NCBI GenBank assembly: GCA_024291935.2
Contig: CM044318.1
Span: 86,831,001 to 86,895,000 of the forward strand
Origin: Okapia johnstoni
Taxonomy: Eukaryota > Chordata > Mammalia > Artiodactyla > Giraffidae
DNA: 64,000 nt
Reading direction: 5' to 3'
Below are positions 22,389-31,789 of the stretch, piece after piece. The notes beneath the pieces are model-generated. The model was not told the DNA's origin and ran no database searches. It worked only from the letters and a program-made list of their open reading frames with translations. Made by a program: the position numbers and the translations under genes. Within the stretch, counting starts at the first letter, position 1. Every line of letters begins with the position of its first letter.

Positions 22389-23275
22389 TTTCATGGTGTG
22401 GATACATCACAATTTCTTTAACCATTTATCCTTGGAAGGCCATCTGGATTTTGTTACATGCTTGCCTATTATGCATAAAGCATCTGTAAACATCCATGCA
22501 CATGTTTTTGTGTAAACATGTTTGCATTTCCCTGAGATAAATATCCATAAATTCAACTTCTGGGTGATATAAAAGTTTAACTTTTTAAGAAACCATCAAG
22601 TTGTGTTCCACAGTGCCTATACCGTTTGTTAGATTCCTGCGGGAGGAATCGGATTTCTCTTCATCCCCGGCAGCATTTGGTGCCGGTATTTTAAAATCAG
22701 AATTGCCCATCCTGACTGATGCATAATTGGCGGTTTTAGTTTTCATTTTCTGAAACGATAATTCTGTTGAATTCCTTTCACGTGCGGGTTTGCCGTCGTA
22801 TATCCTCTTTCATCAAACGTCTCCTCATATCTTTGCTCATTTTCTAATGGGATTTTTAGAGATTGTGTTATGAGTATCCCTGTATGGTTTACATAACAAT
22901 CCGCTGTCGGACATTGAGATCAGCAAGCGCTTTCTTTCGGTGTCTGCCTTGTCTTTTCATCCTCTAGGCAAGATCTTTCACAGAGCAAAATATTTCAGTT
23001 TTGTGACGTCCATTTGCATTCTTATTTTCCGTCTTCTGTGTCACACTTTCCGTGTCAAGTCTAGGCATTGTGTGCCTGGCCCGAGTGTGCTTTTTTCTTA
23101 AAGTTTCATAGTTATTATTTTACGTTAAGTCCATGATTCACTGTGAATTAACGCTTGAATAAGCCTCAAGATTTCGATCAAGGTTTGTGTTTGTTTCTTT
23201 TGCTTGTATTATATCAACTGCTCTGCACCTTTTATACAAGCACTTGAGTCGTTTTTGCACCTTTGCCAAAAATTA
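22389..23275 (-). mobile_element. Ancient L1, right part (split by BovB)
   Basis: Antisense L1 text resumes directly after BovB: tttcatggtgtggatacatc, aaccatttatccttggaagg, gtttttgtgtaaacatgttt, later gccttgtcttttcatcctct and ttcacagagcaaaatatttc. Together with 20790-21215 it forms one collinear old L1. Confidence 0.88.
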
Positions 23276-23284
23276 GCTAGACAA

Positions 23285-23780
23285 GGAGAAACGAGTTGAA
23301 TGTCCATCAGTTGAAGAATGAATAAACAAACGTGGCTCATCTGCACAATGGAACCTTAGCCATAAAGGGGAAGGGAGTAGTAACTCCTGTTACCACATGG
23401 GTGGACCGTGAGAACAGACCGCTAAGTGAAGGGAGCCGTTCACGAGGGATCACGCAAGACACGATTCCGTTTCATGAAATGTCCAAAGCAGACAAGCCTA
23501 TCGGGACAGAAGCAGACTGGCCGCTGGCTAAGGCTGGAGGAGACGTAAGGATCGGGAGGCATAGCTAAGTAGTTGAAGCTGATGAAAATGTTCTAAAATT
23601 GGTGAACTCATAGTGGCGCACGTCTGTGAATATACTAAGAAGCACTGAGACGTACATGCACATATCTGTGAATATACTAAAAGCATTGAGATGTACACTC
23701 CGAATGGGTGATGTACTATGCATCTCAATGAAGCTGTTAACTGCATTAAAAAACTCCCGAAATAGAGCGTTCTCTCCTCA
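23285..23780 (+). mobile_element. Old L1 3' end
   Basis: Sense L1M 3' UTR pattern: gaatgtccatcagttgaag, aatgaataaacaaacgtgg, acgattccgtttcatgaaat gtcc, gctgatgaaaatgttctaaa attggtg and ctgtgaatatactaa, ending aatgaagctgttaactgc. A 42-bp imperfect tandem duplication sits inside it (23624-23665 and 23666-23706). Confidence 0.8.
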
Positions 23781-23784
23781 TTTG

Positions 23785-23905
23785 CTGTCCTGGCCATTAT
23801 AGGATGGCTAGGAATATCTCTAACTTCTCCCCAGTGAGTATCAGTAGCAACCCTCCAAGTCACAGTTATCAAAAAATGTCCCCAGACATTGACAAATATG
23901 CCTTA
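23785..23905 (-). mobile_element. hAT-Charlie non-autonomous element fragment (MER20/MER5 type)
   Basis: The stretch with ggccattataggatggctag, taacttctccccagtgagta and aatgtccccagacattgaca matches the family whose consensus includes 'gtctccagacattgccaaatg'. The ends are missing. Ancient non-coding DNA transposon; subfamily name uncertain. Confidence 0.65.
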
Positions 23906-25151
23906 AGAGGAAACACCCCTCCACCCAACACCAAGAACCAAAGTCACAGAATAAGAAAATAGCAAAAAAAATATAGGAGAACCTTGAAGCCATGCCCATA
24001 GACTCATCATCAAGACGACCACAGCAGAGCCATCCTGGGGAGACTCAGAACGGGCCCAGGAGTTATCACACATCCTACGTGTCAACACGTGTGTAACCTG
24101 GAGCAGCATGGACCACCTGGCCACCACCCCTTAAGACGTGGCTTCCTCCCTCCCTGGCTGAAGCCCCGTCTCTCTGTGTCCAGCAAGGGGAGGTTGGCAA
24201 ACAGGACCCTCCACCTTCCTGTTGCTGACTCTGAAGACAAGGTGGGCATGACCTGGCACTCTGACCTAAGTCAGCGCCATCCCAGCGGTTGTCAGTCTAC
24301 CTTTTCCAACTCATTTTAACCAGGATGACCCGGGCTGTGGTTCTCCACTCACCATGGTGAAGACCTTCCCCCAACTGACTCAGCATCCTGCTCTGAAGGA
24401 GGGTCCAGCCTTGTCCTCCTCCTTTTCCATTGCGTTCATTCACAGAACACCTTCACTCTCAGGGCCCGTCTGGCGGCCTTCCTGCTGCAGAGGAAGGGGC
24501 CTCCCTTGAATGACACCCAGAAAGGAGACTTCCTCATTCGGATACCTTAAGGAAGAGCGTGAGGCTGCAAGAGTCCACTGGGCATGCCACGCCTGTTATT
24601 TCAATCGAACTTGACCTTCCTTAGGAACACGCGTTGAAAAGTCATGCTCAGAGATGGATGGGTTGCACTATAAGAATAATTCCACTTTCACTATCAAGTG
24701 GCAAGATGGTTTTAAATAACATCACTCATGCTGTTGTGGACTTCCCCTGGGGAGCCTGCTTCATGAAGGGCCTATGAATAAAAGATGCAAAAGCAGGCCC
24801 TCCTCCTTGTGCTTGGCAGAAGCTGGGGGTGGGGGGGGCGGATCTGGGGCCTCACATGGGGAGCCCACCTGCAGCTGTCCACCTGTTCCACCCAGAAGGG
24901 TGTGCGTTGCCCTGAAGACGGCCAGAGCAGCCTGTTGCTGTGAAAGGCCGTCTTGCTTCATGGCCAAGTCCTCCTGATGGGCATGGGGTGTTCCACAGAT
25001 TCTTCCTGGAGGACTGAGCCCAGGGAGGAGCAGGGGGCAGCAGGACAGAGCATCCTAAGAAGAATGGCGCCGTTCTCCAGAGGTCTCAATGCAGAGCATG
25101 TGGTGTGGTCAGAAGGAGACAAACCTGCCTCGGAAGTCAGAGAGGAAGAAT
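23906..25151. other. Unique sequence with a G-rich run
   Basis: No gene or repeat recognised. A G-rich stretch at 24815-24864 has several runs of four or more G. Confidence 0.4.
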
Positions 25152-25620
25152 GGGTTTGAAGCCAGCCTAACCAAAGCTATGATTTTTCCAGTAGTCATGT
25201 ATGAATGTGAGAGTTGGACCATAAAGAAAGCTGAGCGCAGAAGAATTGATGCTTTTGAACTGTGGTGTTGGAGAAGACTCTTGAGAGTCCCTTGGACTGC
25301 AAGGAGATCCAACCAGTCATTCCTAAAGGAAATCGGTCCTGAATATTCATTGGAAGGACTGATGCTGAAGCTGAAACTCCAATGCTTTGGCCACCTGGTG
25401 TGAAGAACCGACTCATTGGGAAAGAGCCTGATGCTGGGCAAGATTGAAGGCGGGAGGAGAAGGGGACGACAGAGGATGAGAGGGCTGAATGACATCTCCG
25501 ACTCAATGGACATGAGTTTGAGTAAACTCCAGGAGTTGGTGATGGACCTGGCGTGCTGCAGTCCATGGAGTCGCAAAGAGTTGGGCACGACTGAGCGACT
25601 GAACTGACTGACTAACTGAT
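25152..25620 (+). mobile_element. BovB LINE 3' end
   Basis: Starts at aaccaaagctatgatttttcc and follows the BovB C-terminal coding region. Readable frame pieces are YECESWTIKKAERRRIDAFE and LWCWRRLLRVPWTARRSNQ. It runs through the tail gtcgcaaagagttgggcacg to a terminal gactgaactgactgactaac tandem, typical of BovB 3' ends. 5'-truncated; the frame breaks after about 100 codons. Confidence 0.95.
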
Positions 25621-27014
25621 GCGCTCCACTGAGATTTCCGGGGCCAGAGTTTCTTCCTCTGCTCCTCTTCCAAAGACTTCTTCCCTGGGACACAACTTGC
25701 TCCCTCGAAGCATGCACTGTTGTGTGAGTGAAGCCAGGAACTTACATGACAGGCAAGCAGAGCACAAGTCTCAACCAAGGAGGGTGATCTGGCCCAGAAC
25801 TCAGAGGAGGAGGGGAGAAGAAACGGCGTGGAGTCTGGGCAGACCCGCAGAATCCCAAAGGGCGAGTCCCACCCAGTCCACCTGGCCAGGCCTCTGCGCC
25901 TGAGATGTGCTATCCCCTCCATGTGGACACTCCCCTCTCTGCAAGTCCACCTCAGAATCACTTCTGTGTGGGCCTAGCACATCGAGGCAGGACTAGTCCC
26001 TGTGTTCTCCACGCTCACGTACGGTTAGCACAAGCGGTCGTGAAACATTGTGATGTGGATCATCCCTTCCCAAATGGGAAGAACTTTGCACCCCCAGACC
26101 AGTGCAGAGCTCGATGCACAGCAAGCAATTCCACCAGTGTCTTATGGATTAATGGGTGGACACGAGACGGAATGAATGAAATGACTTTATGCTGTCAACA
26201 CAATCTATGGAATACATGAGTAGGGATGCAGTCAACTTGTTAAGTGCACATCCTTGCCACCTCCAAACACTGTTACATATAAACAAACAAGCAAGTGCAA
26301 TATCTCTAAAAAAAAAAAAAAATACCTTCAACGAGCAAATAAAACAGCACTGTTCTCTTCTAATCTGTCAGTCTACACACAAAAGCCTCCCTAGCGCACA
26401 TAAGCTGACTGTGTTGCAGCAATAGTATCAAGGATCCAGACAGGCAATTTCAAAACCAAAAGGGGTCCTCTGGGTTGCTCTGGGTGGCAGGCGGGAAGGC
26501 TGGAAGGATCGGAGACCCACCACCTCTCCGTACCGCCCACACCGAGCCAAGCCCAAACTCTCTCCGCTCGTGGGGAGGGAATCATATTTCATGCCAAGGA
26601 CAGACTTTTTCTGAGGCATTAATTACCATCAGCCCACACACTATTTCATCATTTCTCTCAAATTGCCCAGAAGGGGTTGCCATGCGGAACCTCAGGCTCA
26701 GAGGACATTTGGTAAGCGGATCGTTAGAAGTTATTTAGAATATTCCAGGGGGCGGATGGTGGGAGGCAGACGCTGAAAAACGTTACGTGTACCTGCTTTC
26801 CATATCGTTGTACAGTTACTTCTGTCCGCCCAGTGACCATCTCCGCTTTGGCAAAATGCACACCAGCTTCAGTGCTTCCAAAGCAACTCCCTGCCCCCTG
26901 CTCATTCACGCTTCAGTGTATGAACCAGATTTTTCTCTCTTCTTCCTGCATCTTTCCATAGGGGAAGGTGCCCAGTCCAATGCGTCCATTGACTTCCACT
27001 TATGCTCCATCGAT
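25621..27014. other. Unique sequence, no gene recognised
   Basis: About 1.4 kb. A run of 15 or 16 A residues at about 26309-26324 is the only simple repeat. Open frames are short and overlap on both strands. Confidence 0.4.
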
Positions 27015-28075
27015 CTTTCATTTTAATTTTGAAAGACTACAGCAAAATACACAAAACGTGACCCTTATCATCTCAAACCTTTAAAGCGTAACTTTTGGTG
27101 CATTTAGTGCACTCACATTGTTACGCAACTGTCACCAACATTCCATCTAGAACTCTTTTCGGTCTGCAAAACTGAAACCCTCTGCTTCTTAAGGACAAGT
27201 CCCGTTTGCCATCCCCCAGCCTCTGGAAGCCACCATCTGCTTCCTGTCTCTATGAATCCGAGTGCTCTGGGAGCCTCATAGAAGTGGGGTCCCACAGAGT
27301 GTGTCCTTCTGTGACTGGCTTATTCCTCTTACCATAATGCCTTCAAGGTCAGTCCATACTGCAGGATGTGTCAGAATCTCTGCTCTTTCTAACACCGAAT
27401 GATGTTCTATGTATGTAAAGACTGCAGTTTGTTTATCCATCATCCATGGTCGAACTTGAATTGCTTCCACTTTGGGCTAATTGTGAATAATGTTGCTATG
27501 AACATAGATATATGAGACCCCCTTTTCAATTCTTTGGATGATATACCCAGAAGTGGAATTACTTTTAGTTTTTAATTAAATTAAAATTTTTAATTTAATT
27601 TAATTTTTTGAGGAATCATCATATTGTTTTCCATTGTGGCTGCACAGTTTTCCATTCCCAACAGTGCGCAAGGATTCCAGTGTCTCCACGTCTTCACCAG
27701 CATTTCCTACCTTCTATTTTGTTTCATTTTTCGCAGGAGCTCATCTAGAGGGTGTGAAACGGTGTCTCACTGTGGTTTGATTGGTGTTTCTCTAACGATT
27801 AGTGACGTTTAGCATCTTCTCATGTGCTTACTGGCCGTTTGTGTTCTCTTCTTTGGAGAAATGTTCATTCAAGTCCTCTGTCCATTTTTTTACTAGGTTG
27901 TTTGTTTTCTGTGGCTGACTAGTAGGAGCTCCTTACGAATTCTGGATATTAACCCCTTTATCAGTACATGATTTGCAAGTGTTTTCTCCCGTCCTCTGGC
28001 TGCCCTTTCGCCCTATTGAGTCTGTCCTTTGCTGCGTGAACGACTTTGTTTCAACGTGGCCGGTTTGTCTGGTTT
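27015..28075 (-). mobile_element. L1 fragment, antisense
   Basis: Antisense L1 3' UTR/ORF2 text over 1 kb: caccaacattccatctagaac, cttccactttgggctaattg, gaataatgttgctatgaaca, ttggatgatatacccagaagt ggaatt, then tggctgcacagttttccatt and gtttgttttctgtggctgac. A TTTAATTTAATT-rich patch at 27569-27606 lies within it. Old and non-coding. Confidence 0.9.
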
Positions 28076-29479
28076 TCTTCTGTGTCAGCCCCCCTTCCTT
28101 TCTGCAGCCCCATAGCTGTCCCTGCTCTGCCGCCCTCGCTTCCATCCTCGGGGAGCCGGTGAGCGCCCGGAGGCCTCGGGCTTTCTGGACAGCCTGCGCT
28201 TTGTGGTCTGACTCTCGGGATTAAAATCCTAGTTCAAACGCTTTCTGAGTGACACCAAGCAAGGCAGTAAACGCCTGCAACTCTGTCTTCTCTGGGAAGC
28301 AGAGCAGACACCCTAACGTTAACCTTAGAGCTCTGGAAGGACAAAGCAAAGCCAGGGTAAAGTTTCCCTCTGGGCAGAGCCCTTTGAATCCCGTTTCCAG
28401 GAGCGCACAGGCTGGGTCTTTATGGTCACTGGGGCCCCACAGACATGCGGCGCTCAGCGAACGTTGGGTAGACAGGGAATCCTCGCCCTGCCCCTGTGTG
28501 ACAGTCTGTGCCACCGCCGTAGGGTGTCCTTTCTTTTCCTCTCTGGCCCACTCCGTTTATACACAGGTGGGGCCACAGAAGAAATAGGTGATTTCCTCTG
28601 TAAGCACACCTGATAGAACTATTTCATGGTTAAGATAATCCTAAGAAATAAAATTGCATGTAGTCTTCTACCAACGGTTCAGCAAGCTTGTGGAAAAACA
28701 AACACCTGTCTGATTGCCCATCTGTTTTGTTTAGGCACTGCTGTTGGGGGCTGGCTTTCGTACACGTAGAAGCGCTGTGTGCAGCTGTCCAGGGCCAGGT
28801 TGGGAACGAGTCCTCCTGCTTTGTCCCAGATGATTCCGGAGAGAACTCCAGCTAGAGGGTAAGCAGCATGAGAAAGGACAGAAGACCAGTCAACAAGTGC
28901 ACACTGCTGATCCTCTGAGAGTCTATGGCTTAGGATTTAGTTACTTTGCCATAGCTGTCTGCAAAGGATTCTGGGAAAATCAATGTTTAGACTTGAGGGG
29001 AGGGCATCTCAGTGAAAAACCTGTTACTCTGTGGGAATGAAGAGAGGTTTTAGATAACAACTGATAATCTTAGCCTTGGAGAACATCGTATGGGAATTGA
29101 CACTTTGCAGAAACTCAAGTCTACAGTCAGCCGTGTTCATGGCTGCAGAGCAGACTCACGCGGACAATCACACACGTAGGACTGATGACAGGAGACGCAG
29201 GAATGTCCCTTTGGGAGACATCACACTCTGCGTTTCGTGGTTGGTTGCCAAGGTCTGCACCTGAGGCATCTTCTCTGTGACCTTGAGCTCCTTGGGCTCT
29301 CTGGGCCTGGAGCATTGCAGGCATTCCCACTCAGCGTGAGGGACACACCACCTCTGGGGCCATATTTTCGTCTTGTGCGCCGGATGAAACTGACATGGAG
29401 AAGACCATCTTGCTGGTCTTGCACACGGGCTGAGGGGGACACCTTGCTTTGTGCTGGGGGCAGGTGGACAGTACAGGGC
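28076..29479. other. Unique sequence, no gene recognised
   Basis: About 1.4 kb without a family that I can assign. Overlapping frames at 28221-28613 and 29127-29561 occur on both strands and carry no domain. Confidence 0.4.
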
Positions 29480-29730
29480 TTTGGTTGGTTGGCTGTCTCA
29501 AGATAAGTAAGAACGAACTAATGCCATTTGCAACCGTGTGGATGGACCCAGAGACGATCATACTGAGTGAAGTAAGTCAGATAAAGACAAATACCGTGTG
29601 ATATCACTTATATGTGGAATCTAAAATATGACACAAATGAACGGGCTATAGGCACAGATATAGAAAACAAACTTATGGTGACCAAAGGGGAAAGACGGTG
29701 GAAGGCAGGCGAATTAGGAGTTTGGGATTA
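29480..29730 (+). mobile_element. L1 3' end, left part
   Basis: Sense ruminant-type L1 3' text: taatgccatttgcaaccgtg tggatggacc, gagtgaagtaagtcagataa and ttatatgtggaatctaaaat, then aacttatggtgaccaaagggg. It continues at 29858 after a small insertion. Confidence 0.9.
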
Positions 29731-29857
29731 ATTGTTGCTGCTGTTCATCACTAAGTCGTGTTTGACTCTGTGACCCCATGGACTGCAGCATGCCAGGCCC
29801 CTCTGTCCTCAACTGTCTCCCAGAGTTTGCTTAAACTCATGTTTACCGAGTTGATGC
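29731..29857 (-). mobile_element. BovB/SINE-tail fragment inserted in L1
   Basis: The plus strand reads cactaagtcgtgtttgactc, ccccatggactgcagcatgc, ctgtctcccagagtttgctt and aaactcatgtttaccgagtt gatg. This is the antisense 3' end of BovB, shared with ruminant BovB-derived SINEs. The L1 text on both sides joins collinearly ('tttgggatta' before, 'cacactactatc' after), so this is a nested insertion of about 127 bp. Confidence 0.85.
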
Positions 29858-30005
29858 ACACTACTATCTATAAAATAGATTAATAAGAAGGATTTTCTGT
29901 AGAGCACAGGGATATGGAAAATAATATGAAATATATATATATTCAACGGAATCATCTTACTGTACACCTGAAACTATCACAACATTGTAAATTAACTACA
30001 CTTCA
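29858..30005 (+). mobile_element. L1 3' end, right part
   Basis: Continues the L1 3' UTR: actatctataaaatagatta, tgtagagcacagggatatgg, an AT repeat at about 29928-29941, then cttactgtacacctgaaact and cattgtaaattaactacact t. Confidence 0.9.
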
Positions 30006-30014
30006 ATTTTTTGC

Positions 30015-30360
30015 TTAGTAGTGTTTCAGGATTCATGAACAGCTTTTTGGGGGGATGGGGTGGGCTGAGGATTGGTACTTTTTTTTAATACATACCCAGA
30101 TTCCATTATCAATTCACCTGCAGATGGATTTTGGTTGTTTCTGGTTTGCAGTTTAATGAGTAAAATTGCTCTAAACATTTGGGTACAGTCATTGTATGAT
30201 GTAAGTTTTCATTCCTCTTCAGTAATATATGAGTGGAATTTCTGGGTTATGTGAAAGTGTATGTTTAACTTTATAATGAACAGCCAAACTTTTCCAAAAT
30301 GGTTGTGCCTTATTCCATCTCCCCAGAAATATAGGAAGCTTTAGTTGCTTCCTTTTTTCT
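30015..30360 (-). mobile_element. Old L1, antisense
   Basis: Antisense L1 3' region: tggattttggttgtttctgg, gtggaatttctgggttatgt and atgtttaactttataatgaac, then ccaaacttttccaaaatgg. It belongs to an antisense L1 landscape that extends with interruptions to about 33.8 kb. Confidence 0.75.
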
Positions 30361-30363
30361 CTT

Positions 30364-30690
30364 GGGGGCTTCCCTTATAGCTCAGTTGGTAAAGAATCCG
30401 CCTGCAATGCAGGAGACCCCGGTTCGAGTCCTGGGTCAGGAAGATACACCGGCGAAGTGATAGGCTACCCACTCCAGTATTCTTGGGCTTCCCTTGTGGC
30501 TCAGTGGGTAAGGAATCCGCCTGCAGTGTGAGAGACCTGGGTTCGAGTCCTGGGTCAGGAAGATCCCCTGGAGAAGGGAAAGGCTACCCACTCCAGTATT
30601 CTTGCCTGGAAAATTCCGTGGACTGTATAGTCCTGAGATCACAAAGAGCAGGACACAACTGAGAGACTTTCACTTTTCTTTCACTTATTT
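30364..30690 (+). mobile_element. Dimeric Bov-tA-type SINE with two tRNA-like heads
   Basis: Two head units in tandem: unit 1 from about 30367 to 30484 and unit 2 from 30485 to 30690. Both keep consensus Pol III boxes. Unit 1 has A-box TAGCTCAGTTGG (30378-30389) and B-box GGTTCGAGTCC (30421-30431). Unit 2 has A-box TGGCTCAGTGGG (30497-30508) and B-box GGTTCGAGTCC (30540-30550). The head-to-head spacing is 119 bp. The element ends in a ctttcactt-type tail. It is not a true tRNA gene: the acceptor stem and the rest of the cloverleaf are not maintained. Confidence 0.93.
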
Positions 30691-30699
30691 TCTCCTGAA

Positions 30700-30871
30700 A
30701 TTATTATGTTTAAATTTTACCCATGCCAGTTGTGTGTGTAGGCCTTTGGCACTGGAGTTTCGTTTTGCCTTCGGTGTTTACTAATGATGTTGAGCGTCTT
30801 TTCAGGTGCTTATTGGTCATTTACGTATATTGCTTTGTCAAACATTCCCTGAAATATTTTGCTGAGCTTTT
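30700..30871 (-). mobile_element. Old L1, antisense
   Basis: Antisense L1: cactggagtttcgttttgcc, ttactaatgatgttgagcgtc and ttttcaggtgcttattggtc. The last 14 bp are the left copy of the target-site duplication for the next insertion. Confidence 0.75.
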
Positions 30872-31054
30872 TAAAATTAATTTATCTATTTTAATTGGTG
30901 GGTAATTACTTTACAGTATTGTGATGGTTTTCGCTGTACATCAACATGAATTGGCCACAGGTATGGGGGCCACAGGACATGTGTCTCCCCCGTTCTGAAT
31001 CCCCTCCCACCTCCCTCCCCACCCTATCCCTCTGGGTTGTCCCAGAGCACTGGC
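30872..31054 (-). mobile_element. 183-bp ruminant L1-type fragment with 14-bp target-site duplication
   Basis: Antisense segment with ttttaattggtgggtaattac, ttcgctgtacatcaacatga and ctcccacctccctccccacc, a pattern recurrent in ruminant L1 3' regions. It is flanked by perfect direct repeats tttgctgagctttt at 30858-30871 and 31055-31068. The T/A-rich left end fits the poly(A) end of a minus-strand insertion. The family assignment is less certain than the insertion itself. Confidence 0.8.
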
Positions 31055-31068
31055 TTTGCTGAGCTTTT

Positions 31069-31270
31069 AATATAAAATTTGAAATCAATTCCACTGAGAT
31101 TTAACTTACATAGAATAAAATGCACTTATTTAAAGTGTATAGTTCAATATATATAGCAATACTTTCTTGTTGAAGTGTCCAAACCTTCATCCCATTTTTT
31201 TATTGGAGTGTTCATCTTCTTCTTATTGAGTTGTATGAGTTATTTATGTTCAGGATACGGGTCTAAGACT
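31069..31270 (-). mobile_element. Old L1, antisense, composite
   Basis: Text such as actgagatttaacttacata and atttaaagtgtatagttcaa is an antisense L1M 3' end. cttcttcttattgagttgta tgag is more interior antisense L1 sequence. Two old copies may be joined here. Confidence 0.65.
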
Positions 31271-31532
31271 CAGCCATTTTTCTTGAATAAATGCTCCTTA
31301 GACTGTTGCAAGCCTACGATTCATTTACAAAGCCCGGAAAAGAACTGGTGTCGATGGTTCTTCAGTGTTCTTCCTGGCTGCATGGAGTAGTGGATTCCCA
31401 GGGGTCCTGCCTATGCTGGAAGCGGTTTCTGAAAGGACTCTTCTCTGCTCAGTCGCCTTGACCTTATACTCTGTTCAGTTGCCCTATCAATCTAGCCTCA
31501 TGCAAACCGCACCTTTGTTTGATTAAAACAGT
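31271..31532. other. Unassigned spacer
   Basis: No repeat or gene recognised. Confidence 0.35.
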
Positions 31533-31734
31533 GCACGGTGGCTCAGCACAGAGAATCCACCTGCAAGGCAAGAGATACTGAAGATGCCAGTTCAATCCCT
31601 GGATCAGGAGGATCCCCTGGAGAAGGAACTGGCAACCCACTCCAGTATTCTTGCCTGGAAAATCCCATGGACAAAGGAGTCTGGTGGGCTACAGCCCGTG
31701 GGGTCACAAAGAGTCGGACATGACTGAGCAACTG

Positions 31735-31735
<1 letters not shown>
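31533..31735 (+). mobile_element. Bov-tA-type SINE
   Basis: Sense SINE with a diverged head (gcacggtggctcagcacaga), then gatcccctggagaaggaact, ccagtattcttgcctggaaa and the tail gtcacaaagagtcggacatg actgagcaactgaa, leading directly into a CA microsatellite. Confidence 0.95.

Positions 31736-31769
<34 letters not shown>
31736..31769. repeat. (AC)17 microsatellite at a SINE 3' end
   Basis: 34 bp of pure AC dinucleotide directly after the SINE tail. CA tracts commonly grow from SINE tails in ruminants, and it may be length-polymorphic. Confidence 0.97.
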
Positions 31770-31771
<2 letters not shown>

Positions 31772-31789
31772 TCAAAATTAGATGGTATG

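Noticed and set aside
25089..25403. Frame containing YECESWTIKKAERRRIDAFE, and similar frames at 21362-22056 and 41102-41913
   Set aside because: These are BovB reverse-transcriptase remnants in truncated copies with frameshifts and stops, not host genes.
30371..30435. Possible tRNA gene, because A-box and B-box match the consensus exactly
   Set aside because: It is the tRNA-like head of a Bov-tA SINE; no paired acceptor stem or standard cloverleaf, and the SINE body follows directly.
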